NCBI GenBank assembly: GCA_900539265.1
Contig: UQBM01000012.1
Span: forward strand, 1 to 58,763
Direction of reading: 5' to 3'
Source: an uncultured Mollicutes bacterium
GTDB lineage: Bacteria; Bacillota_I; Bacilli_A; ML615J-28; CAG-313
Length of the DNA stretch: 58,763 nt
Under the pieces are notes generated by a model, which saw nothing but the letters and a program-made list of their open reading frames with translations, ran no database searches and was not told the origin of the DNA. A program made the translations under genes and the position numbers. Below are positions 18,292 through 25,406 of the stretch, piece by piece. Every line of letters begins with the position of its first letter. The stretch's first letter is position 1.

Positions 18292-19128
18292 ATGCTTTCA
18301 AGATTAAAAGATATTTATCAAGATAAATTACAAGAAGAAGTTACTCAAATAACTGATAACTATTATTATTTTTATAAAGATAAAACAACTTGTGATATTT
18401 TTGCAATTTCTAAAACAATTTCTCAAAATGAGTATCATTTATTAAAAGAACTTTATATTGAAAAAAGAATTTATACTTATAATAATGATTTGCAAAAGAT
18501 ATATGAATATCTTTTAGAAAATAAAGAATATCCTTTTAAAATTAAAAAAATTAGAATGATTATTTTTCAGTTAAATAAAGAAGATATCAGTATTGTGCAA
18601 AAAATGTTGTCTGATCTTTATCAAAGATGTTATTTTTTAGAACTTTATAATTTAAATATTTGTTTTCTTGAGGAAAATCAAACAAAAATTAAGGATTTAT
18701 TCGAAGCTTTAAGTGCTGATTTAGGATATGATATCATTTTACATGAAGGTTTAATTTTAAATAGTAAATATAGTGGTAAAGAAATTTTAGAATATATTAA
18801 GGTTTATCACGATAATGAGATAATTCATAAAAAGGTGTATACCGATTTAGCAGATGTAATTTTAAGTTTAGGTATGGGTGATTATGAATATTTGAAAAGA
18901 TCTCTTAAAAAAAATTTACTTTTACCTCTTTTTCAAGATGCTACTACAAGAGAAATTATTAGTGTAATGTTTAAAAATGATTTAAATGTCTCCCAAACAT
19001 CTAAATTGCTTTATATGAATCGCAATAGTTTAATCAATAGACTTGATAACATCTTAAAAGAAACAGGGTTAAATTTACAAAAATTTACCCATGCTTGTGC
19101 AATATATCAAATGATTAATTTGAACTAA
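18292..19128 (+). CDS. PucR-type helix-turn-helix regulator
   Basis: This 278-aa protein has a C-terminal PucR-type helix-turn-helix (LNVSQTSKLLYMNRNSLINR near residue 228, then LDNILKETGLNL), a family that usually senses small metabolites through its N-terminal half. The N-terminal half (about 1-200) is not recognisable and probably holds a GGDEF/GAF-like sensor fold. It sits immediately upstream of the sugar-ABC ATPase gene but has its own promoter and terminator, so control of that gene is possible but unproven. Start: ATG with GGTGAT upstream. Confidence 0.75.
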   Translation: MLSRLKDIYQDKLQEEVTQITDNYYYFYKDKTTCDIFAISKTISQNEYHLLKELYIEKRIYTYNNDLQKIYEYLLENKEYPFKIKKIRMIIFQLNKEDISIVQKMLSDLYQRCYFLELYNLNICFLEENQTKIKDLFEALSADLGYDIILHEGLILNSKYSGKEILEYIKVYHDNEIIHKKVYTDLADVILSLGMGDYEYLKRSLKKNLLLPLFQDATTREIISVMFKNDLNVSQTSKLLYMNRNSLINRLDNILKETGLNLQKFTHACAIYQMINLN

Positions 19129-19160
19129 AATAAAAATTGTTTAAAAAATAAAAAAATTAA

Positions 19161-19194
19161 GCAACATATTGCCTATAGTAATATTGTTGCTTTT
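19161..19194 (+). terminator. terminator-like hairpin after the regulator gene
   Basis: GCAACA-TATT pairs with AATA-T-TGTTGC and is followed by TTTT. A TATAAT with TG extension (19199-19204) follows directly and probably drives the next gene. Confidence 0.65.
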
Positions 19195-19246
19195 ATGGTA
19201 TAATATCCTTGTATCATAAAAAATAAGAAAATAGGAGGAAATTTTT

Positions 19247-20383
19247 ATGGCAACTGTTGAACTCAAAAATATCAACAAAATTTATAATAATAATGTTCAA
19301 GCGGTTTTCGATTTTAATTTAAAAATTAAAGATCGTGAATTTATAGTATTCGTTGGACCATCAGGATGTGGTAAAACTACAACGCTTAGAATGGTTGCAG
19401 GGCTTGAAGAAATTACAAGCGGACAACTTTTAATTGATGGTGAAGTGATGAATGATGTAGCACCAAGGGATCGCAATATTGCAATGGTATTCCAATCATA
19501 TGCTCTATATCCACACTTTACTGTATATGATAATATGGCATTTGGGTTAAAACTTAGAAAATTCTCTCGTAACGAAATTGATCGTCGTGTTCAAAATGCG
19601 GCTGAAAAGCTTGGGTTAAAACCATATTTGGATCGTAAACCAGCAGCACTATCAGGTGGACAACGTCAACGTGTTGCTCTTGGTCGTGCTATTGTTCGTG
19701 ATGCAAAAGTTTTCTTAATGGATGAACCTCTATCTAATCTAGATGCTAAACTTCGTGTACAAATGCGTTCTGAATTGATTAAAATTCATGAAAGTTTAGG
19801 TACAACGACAATTTATGTTACCCATGACCAAATTGAGGCTATGACAATGGCATCAAGAATTGTTGTTATGAAAGATGGTTGGATTCAACAAATTGGAGCA
19901 CCAAAAGAAATTTATGATAAACCTAATAATATTTTCGTAGGTGGCTTTATTGGTACTCCACCGATGAATTTCGTAAATGGTGTTGTTGGTAAAGATGGTA
20001 TTTTTGAATGTGGAAGTCATCGTTTTGGTGTTGTTAGAATCCCTATTCCAGAAGAACAATTTGAAGTTTTGAAAGAACAAAATTATCTTGAAAAAGATAT
20101 CATTATGGGAATTAGACCAGAAGATATTTCTGACCAAGAAGAAGATTTTGCAAAACATCCTGAATGGACTCATGAATTTAAAGTTGATATTTCTGAACTT
20201 TTAGGTGCTGAATCACAAATTAGAGTAAAACTTCCTGGTAAAGATGTAACAGGTCAAGCTATTACTGCAAAAGTTCCTGCTCGTATTGACATTCATACTA
20301 ATGATAATATTAAATTAATGCTTAATATGAATAAATGTCATTTCTTTAATCCTGAAACTGAAAATAGAATTAAAAGAGATTAA
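19247..20383 (+). CDS. msmX: sugar ABC transporter ATPase, MsmX/UgpC type
   Basis: This 378-aa CUT1-family ATPase has Walker A GPSGCGKTT near residue 37, Q-loop VFQSYALYPH, signature LSGGQRQRVALGRA near 135, Walker B FLMDEPLSNLD, and a C-terminal regulatory MOP-like domain (about 240-378) with GIRPEDI. No permease or binding-protein gene adjoins it. That is typical of the shared MsmX-type ATPase that powers several sugar importers from the cytoplasmic side. GC-richer codons than its neighbours suggest high expression. Ribosome site AGGAGG. Confidence 0.93.
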   Translation: MATVELKNINKIYNNNVQAVFDFNLKIKDREFIVFVGPSGCGKTTTLRMVAGLEEITSGQLLIDGEVMNDVAPRDRNIAMVFQSYALYPHFTVYDNMAFGLKLRKFSRNEIDRRVQNAAEKLGLKPYLDRKPAALSGGQRQRVALGRAIVRDAKVFLMDEPLSNLDAKLRVQMRSELIKIHESLGTTTIYVTHDQIEAMTMASRIVVMKDGWIQQIGAPKEIYDKPNNIFVGGFIGTPPMNFVNGVVGKDGIFECGSHRFGVVRIPIPEEQFEVLKEQNYLEKDIIMGIRPEDISDQEEDFAKHPEWTHEFKVDISELLGAESQIRVKLPGKDVTGQAITAKVPARIDIHTNDNIKLMLNMNKCHFFNPETENRIKRD

Positions 20384-20390
20384 TTATTAA

Positions 20391-20798
20391 GTGGTAAATA
20401 AAGATGTTTTATACCTCAAAAAAGCGAATAGGTCTACAATTATAAAATATAAAAATCAAGATGAAATAGTTATAGATTTGTTATTAGAAACATTATTAGA
20501 CTTGACTTTACGAGAAGATTTAACAACTCTAAAAGGAAGATTAGAGGCAACTTCTAAGGTATACCATATCTTTAAACACGTTCCAATATACTTAAAAGAA
20601 AATATCACATTGATTCAAACAAATAATAAGAAAGAGATTGATAATATATATATCAATAGTTATAATATTATTGAAATGGTTAAGGATAAAAAACAAACAA
20701 TCATAGTTTTTATTGATCATAGTTTTTTAAAAATTGACAAGCCTTATCATTTGATCAAAAAATATTATGATTTAAGTTTAAAAATTCAAAAACTCTAA
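20391..20798 (+). CDS. ComK-like competence regulator (weak match)
   Basis: This 135-aa protein resembles ComK in outline. Residues 60-135 have VPIYLKENITLIQTNN, then IYINSYNIIEM, then TIIVFIDHSFLKIDKPYHLIKKYY. These parallel ComK's P-I-Y-I strand, its W-I-S/N-x-x-x-I element and its final DNA-contacting segment. ComK activates DNA-uptake genes. Some usual ComK residues are changed, so it may be a divergent regulator. The GTG start lies seven bases after the ATPase stop with only a weak ribosome site, so translation may be coupled. Confidence 0.5.
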   Translation: MVNKDVLYLKKANRSTIIKYKNQDEIVIDLLLETLLDLTLREDLTTLKGRLEATSKVYHIFKHVPIYLKENITLIQTNNKKEIDNIYINSYNIIEMVKDKKQTIIVFIDHSFLKIDKPYHLIKKYYDLSLKIQKL

Positions 20799-20822
20799 TT
20801 AATATTAGAAAGGAAAATTAAA

Positions 20823-22055
20823 ATGGCAAAAAAAAATATTAAAGATTTAGATTTAAAAGGTAAGAAAGTTTTAATGCGTGTAGATTTTAACGTTCCTATG
20901 AAAGGTGGCGTTATTACTGATGATAATAGAATTGTTCAAGCATTACCAACAATTAAATATGCATTAGAACAAGGTGGAAAAGTTATTCTTTTTTCTCATC
21001 TTGGTCGCATTAAAACAGAAGAAGATCTTGCTAAAAATAGTTTAGCTTTAGTTGCTAAACGTTTAGAGGAGTTACTTGGAAAACACGTTGAATTTGTTCC
21101 TGTTACCCGTGGGAAAGTTTTAGAGGATGCAGTTGCAGCCCTTAAAGAAGGCGAAGTATTAATGTTTGAAAATACTCGTTATGAAGACTTAAATGGTAAA
21201 AAAGAATCTAAAAATGATCCTGAACTTGGTGCATATTGGGCAAGTCTTGGTGATGTTTTTGTTAACGATGCTTTTGGTACTGCTCATAGAGCACATGCAT
21301 CTAATCAAGGTATTGCAAGTCATTTTCCTAATGATTCGGCAGCAGGTTTCTTACTTGAAAAAGAAATTAAATTTATTGGTGGCGCAGTTGATAATCCTGT
21401 AAGACCATTTGTTGCTATTCTTGGTGGGGCAAAGGTTAGCGATAAAATTTCAGTTATCGAAAACTTACTTAATAAAGCGGATAAAGTTATGATTTGTGGA
21501 GCAATGGCTTATACTTTCTTTAAAGCTCAAGGTTTAGAAGTTGGTAAATCAAAATGTGAATTAGACTTTGTTGAGTATGCTCAAGGATTACTTGAAAAGG
21601 CTAATGGTAAAATTATTTTACCAGTTGATGTTGTAAGTGTTAAGGTTTCTGATGAAGATGTTGCAGCTGATTTCTTTGGTGCGATTGCGAAGGCTGATAC
21701 AAAGGTTGTTGATGTTAGAAATATTGATAAGGATTCACAAGGACTTGATTGTGGACCAAAGACAATTGAACTTTTTAAAAAAGAATTAGTTGGTGCGAAG
21801 ACAGTTGTATGGAATGGACCTGCTGGAGTATTTGAAGTTGAAAAATTTGCTAAAGGCACAAAAGCTATTTGCGAAGCGTTAGCAAATCTTGATGGAGCAA
21901 CGACTATTATTGGTGGTGGTGATTCAGCAGCAGCTGCAATTTCAATGGGATATGAGAATAAATTTACTCATATTTCAACAGGTGGTGGAGCAAGCTTAGA
22001 ATATTTAGAAGGCAAGGCTCTTCCTGGTGTTACTTGTTTAAGTGATGTAAAATAA
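20823..22055 (+). CDS. pgk: phosphoglycerate kinase
   Basis: This 410-aa glycolytic enzyme transfers phosphate from 1,3-bisphosphoglycerate to ADP. Signatures are RVDFNVPMK near residue 19, LFSHLGR, the substrate-binding FVNDAFGTAHRAHAS, LGGAKVSDKI, and GGGDSAAAA near the nucleotide site. Length is normal. The ribosome site is AGAAAGGAAAA. It is followed after ten bases by tpiA, a common glycolytic operon; gapA is not in the window. Confidence 0.97.
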   Translation: MAKKNIKDLDLKGKKVLMRVDFNVPMKGGVITDDNRIVQALPTIKYALEQGGKVILFSHLGRIKTEEDLAKNSLALVAKRLEELLGKHVEFVPVTRGKVLEDAVAALKEGEVLMFENTRYEDLNGKKESKNDPELGAYWASLGDVFVNDAFGTAHRAHASNQGIASHFPNDSAAGFLLEKEIKFIGGAVDNPVRPFVAILGGAKVSDKISVIENLLNKADKVMICGAMAYTFFKAQGLEVGKSKCELDFVEYAQGLLEKANGKIILPVDVVSVKVSDEDVAADFFGAIAKADTKVVDVRNIDKDSQGLDCGPKTIELFKKELVGAKTVVWNGPAGVFEVEKFAKGTKAICEALANLDGATTIIGGGDSAAAAISMGYENKFTHISTGGGASLEYLEGKALPGVTCLSDVK

Positions 22056-22065
22056 GGGTGCAAAT

Positions 22066-22827
22066 ATGAGAAAACCGATAATTGCTGGAAACTGGAAGAT
22101 GTTTAAAACAAGGGATGAGGCTTTAGCATTTATTTATGCAGTAAATGAGTCGCTTCCATCTATTGATGATGTTGATACAGTAATTTGTGCTCCTTTTGTT
22201 GTTCTTCGTTGTCTTGTAAAACGACAAGGGGAAAATTTAAGAATTGGTGCTCAAAATATGCACTTTGAAGAAAAAGGTGCTTTTACAGGTGAAGTTGCAC
22301 CTGAAATGCTTACTTCACTTGGTGTAACATATGTAATTATTGGACACTCAGAAAGAAGGGCAATGTTCAATGAAACTGATGAAACCGTAAATAAAAAATT
22401 ACATGCGGCCTTTAAGCATAATTTAATTCCTATTCTTTGTGTTGGTGAACATTTAGAAGAAAGAGAAAACAATCAAACTGAAGATGTGATTCAAAATCAA
22501 CTCATTCAAGATTTAGAAGGATTAACTAAGGATGAAGTGAAAGAATTGGTTATTGCTTATGAACCTATTTGGGCAATTGGTACGGGTAAAACCGCAACAG
22601 CAGATGTAGCAGATGAAACTTGTGGCTTTATTAGAAAAGTTATTAGTAAACTTTATGATGAAGAAATCGCAACAACGATTAGAATTCAATATGGGGGTAG
22701 TGTTAAGGTAAACAATATTGAAGAATTAATGTCTAAACCTAATATTGATGGAGCTTTAATTGGTGGTGCAAGTTTAGTAGCAGAAGATTTTATTTACTTT
22801 GCAAATGTAGCATCAAAATTAAAATAA
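22066..22827 (+). CDS. tpiA: triose-phosphate isomerase
   Basis: This 253-aa TIM barrel interconverts dihydroxyacetone phosphate and glyceraldehyde 3-phosphate. Catalytic residues are present: Lys in AGNWKM, His in IGHSERR, and Glu in AYEPIWAIGTGKTA. The phosphate loop IQYGGSVK is also present. It is the second gene of the pgk-tpiA unit and is followed by a terminator. Confidence 0.97.
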   Translation: MRKPIIAGNWKMFKTRDEALAFIYAVNESLPSIDDVDTVICAPFVVLRCLVKRQGENLRIGAQNMHFEEKGAFTGEVAPEMLTSLGVTYVIIGHSERRAMFNETDETVNKKLHAAFKHNLIPILCVGEHLEERENNQTEDVIQNQLIQDLEGLTKDEVKELVIAYEPIWAIGTGKTATADVADETCGFIRKVISKLYDEEIATTIRIQYGGSVKVNNIEELMSKPNIDGALIGGASLVAEDFIYFANVASKLK

Positions 22828-22863
22828 ACAAAAAACTTAATTTTATATTAAGTAAAAATTAAT

Positions 22864-22898
22864 AGGCTGTAATCTATAAATTAGGTTTAGCCTTTTTA
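22864..22898 (+). terminator. terminator after tpiA
   Basis: AGGCT / AGCCT with an inner AATCT / AGGTT helix and an internal loop, then TTTTT. From here to 23099 I see no gene; the DNA is very AT-rich, with TATAAT at 23069-23074 that could be the promoter of the dead gene that follows. Confidence 0.7.
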
Positions 22899-23099
22899 TT
22901 ATCCTAATTAATTTTAAAAAGTACTTTATTATTAATTTAACATTATATTATAAAAAACATTTTGGTATAAAAATAATTTTATATTTTTTCTTTCAAATTT
23001 TATGTATATTTTTATAAGTGAAAAGTTTAATCGATAAACATAGATATGTTATTATATAAAAAACATAGTATAATATAATTAAAAGTAAGGAAAGAGAAC

Positions 23100-23672
23100 A
23101 CGAATAAAAATTTATATTTAGTAGATAATAAAGATAAAAAATTTTATCAAAATCAAATATACGTTCATCTTTATTCATCCCAAAGTTTTGATTGATTAGA
23201 AGCGAAGTATCATAGTGGCAATCCAAGAAAAGGTGAAATTCCAGTTTGTAAGGATTATTTATCCATTATTTCATCATATAGTAAAGGACTTACTTTAGGC
23301 TATTCATTTTTAAATGATTATAGTCAAAATAATGGTTTTGTAATTCAAGAAGGAGAAGAGATTGGTACGGAAATTAATTTTTCATATAGTAAATCATATA
23401 CAAATACGAAGCCTTATTTATCATCTCAATTATCTAGTAGTAATCCATTAGAAGCAGAGTGGACATATATTTTCCAAAATGAAAATAGGAATGAAACTTG
23501 TCATACTCAAAATTATTATTTATTTGAAATGAATAATGCTCATCATAGTATGGTAATGGGAGATTTTGATTTAAATTATAATATTAAAGCGACATTTTAA
23601 AAAACATTAGGATTAAAGTATTATAAAGATGTTCAATTAACTAAATCAAAAAATATATGGAGTCATCAATAG
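23100..23672 (+). pseudogene. decayed gene with ACG in place of the start codon
   Basis: A single frame runs 190 codons from ACG at 23100 to TAG at 23670, broken by TGA at 23193 and TAA at 23598. AAGGAAAG lies at the right distance before the ACG, so an ATG to ACG change is likely. The conceptual product is rich in Ser, Tyr and Asn with normal codon use (LSIISSYSKGLTLGYSFL, then TYIFQNENRNETCH). It resembles a secreted or phage-like beta-strand protein, but I do not recognise the family. Three separate lesions in one frame argue for a dead gene rather than readthrough. Confidence 0.7.
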
Positions 23673-23786
23673 TGGATAAGATTAATTAAAATAAAAAGAT
23701 AGATAAAAATATATTTTTAAATATATTTTTTTGATAAATAATCTCTTTTATGTTATAATATTAAAAAAATATGTTGGTGGAAATAT

Positions 23787-24452
23787 ATGAATTCTAAAGA
23801 ACGGTATAAAGAGTTAATAAAAGAAAATAATGAAACAATTCAATATTTAAGCAATTCTTATCAAAGTATTGCGAATACTTATATTAAAAAAGCAAGGGGA
23901 TATGCGATTAAAAGTCTTGATACAGAAGTGAAAATAAAAAAGGTATTAGAAGAATTAAGTAGTTTTGATGAAAAACATATAGATGTTCATTTAGCAATTC
24001 CTAATATGTCTATATATATTGAAAATCATGTTCATAAATTATCCAAAGCAATTCATAATAAATATAAAGTGAAAGAAATAATTGCTGTAACAATATTTTT
24101 ATTATGTATTATAGGATATTTTATTGCTAATGTTTGGCTTAACAAAAAAGTTCCTCAGCCATCACCTACAAATGTAAATATTGCAGTCATGGCAAATCAA
24201 AATAATTGTTTTTATTTAACATGGGATCATAATGAATTTGCAACAAATGGATATTATATCATAATATATGAAGATGACGAAAAAGTAAAGGAAGTAGATG
24301 TTAAGAAACAAGTAGATACCAACACAAATAAACAATATTTCAAAACTGATATTGTCTATAAAGATGGTAAAAGGTATAAATTTGAAATTAGAACTGAGGC
24401 AACAAATGAATATAAAGCATCAGATATCATTACTATTTACTATCCCAATTAA
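23787..24452 (+). CDS. single-pass membrane protein with FN3-like outer domain
   Basis: I do not recognise this 221-aa protein as a named family. Residues 1-105 are helical and charged, with no signal peptide. One transmembrane helix (about 107-127, IIAVTIFLLCIIGYFIANVW) follows. A C-terminal strand-rich domain (about 135-221) contains FYLTWDHNEFATNGYYIIIYEDDE and YKFEIRTEATNEYKAS, resembling fibronectin type III. It probably sits with the N-terminus inside and the FN3-like part outside. It stands alone between a dead gene and rpsD. Start: ATG with GGTGGAAA upstream. Confidence 0.7.
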   Translation: MNSKERYKELIKENNETIQYLSNSYQSIANTYIKKARGYAIKSLDTEVKIKKVLEELSSFDEKHIDVHLAIPNMSIYIENHVHKLSKAIHNKYKVKEIIAVTIFLLCIIGYFIANVWLNKKVPQPSPTNVNIAVMANQNNCFYLTWDHNEFATNGYYIIIYEDDEKVKEVDVKKQVDTNTNKQYFKTDIVYKDGKRYKFEIRTEATNEYKASDIITIYYPN

Positions 24453-24474
24453 TAGTTATATGGGGACATAATAT

Positions 24475-24503
24475 TTGACAAAGTTGGCAAAATATAGTAT
24501 AAT
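24475..24503 (+). promoter_or_regulatory. consensus sigma-A promoter of rpsD
   Basis: Perfect TTGACA (24475-24480), 17-base spacer and perfect TATAAT (24498-24503). This is the best promoter in the window, as expected for a ribosomal protein gene. Confidence 0.92.
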
Positions 24504-24509
24504 AAATAA

Positions 24510-24679
24510 AGTGCGATAAATGCAGCATTCATTTGATTTTTAATCAATAGATTATCACGGAATATGGATATGAGTAATCTCGCTGCTTAGGTGAAAGTAA
24601 TTGGATAATCTAATTAGAAATTGTATTTGAATTTTTATCCACAAAATAAGAGTCTATGGACTATAAAAAGGAGAAAAAA
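24510..24679 (+). promoter_or_regulatory. long structured leader of rpsD, candidate S4 autoregulatory element
   Basis: About 170 transcribed bases lie between the promoter and rpsD. They are less AT-biased than nearby spacers and contain a conserved-looking block GATATGAGTAATCTCGCTGC and possible stems (for example TGGATAATCTAA). Firmicute rpsD genes are often repressed by S4 binding to such a leader. I cannot fold it reliably by hand, so the assignment rests on position and length. Confidence 0.5.
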
Positions 24680-25279
24680 ATGGCACGTTATACAGGCCCA
24701 AGTTGGAAACAATCAAGAAGATTAAAATTTTCTGTTTTAGAAAATGGTAAAGAATTACAAAAAAGAAATTATGCACCTGGTCAGCATGGTCAAAGAAGAA
24801 CAAAATTATCTGAATATGCTCTTCAATTACAAGAAAAACAAAAAGTACGCTTTACATATGGTGTTAGTGAAAAACAATTTAGAAATTTATTTACTAAAGC
24901 CGGTAAATTAGAAGGAAAACATGGTGAAAATTTCTTATTCTTATTAGAATCTAGATTAGATAATTTAGTTTATCGTATGGGATTTGCGACAACACGTCGT
25001 CAAGCAAGACAACTTGTAAATCATGGACATGTACTTGTTGATGGTAAAAAAGTAGATATTCCATCATATATAGTAAAACCAGGTCAAACTGTTGAAATGA
25101 AAGAAGCATCTAGAAATTTACAAATTGTTAAAGAAGCTTTAGAAAATTGTGTTGCTCGTTTAGGCTTTGTTAGTTTTGATGAATCAAAAGGTGTAGGTAC
25201 TTATGTACGGTTACCACAGCGTAATGAAATCTTACCAGAAATTCGTGAGAACTTAATTGTTGAATTCTATAATAGATAA
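24680..25279 (+). CDS. rpsD: 30S ribosomal protein S4
   Basis: This 199-aa protein nucleates 16S rRNA folding. It starts MARYTGPSWKQSRRLKFS and has the S4 RNA-binding domain (LDNLVYRMGFATTRRQARQL, then VNHGHVLVDGKKVDIPSY, about residues 92-140). The N-terminus lacks the zinc cysteines, so this is the Cys-minus form. A longer in-frame start at 24656 exists, but AAAAAGGAG precedes the ATG at 24680. Its own promoter, leader and terminator make it monocistronic, as in Bacillus. Confidence 0.97.
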   Translation: MARYTGPSWKQSRRLKFSVLENGKELQKRNYAPGQHGQRRTKLSEYALQLQEKQKVRFTYGVSEKQFRNLFTKAGKLEGKHGENFLFLLESRLDNLVYRMGFATTRRQARQLVNHGHVLVDGKKVDIPSYIVKPGQTVEMKEASRNLQIVKEALENCVARLGFVSFDESKGVGTYVRLPQRNEILPEIRENLIVEFYNR

Positions 25280-25305
25280 TAGCCTATTTAAATAATAAGC
25301 AGTGT

Positions 25306-25338
25306 AAAAAACATCTTATCAAAATAAGATGTTTTTTG
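25306..25338 (+). terminator. terminator after rpsD
   Basis: A 14-bp stem AAAAAACATCTTAT / ATAAGATGTTTTTT with a short A-rich loop. Confidence 0.92.
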
Positions 25339-25406
25339 TTTATTTTATTGTAAAAATAATTTATTTTTAGTATAATATACCTATAAAGATTAAAGGAGAT
25401 TAAAAG

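Noticed and set aside
23100..23672. TGA read as tryptophan (alternative genetic code)
   Set aside because: TGA ends several clear genes here (parA, DRTGG protein 2), and the same frame also contains TAA, so decay is the simpler reading.
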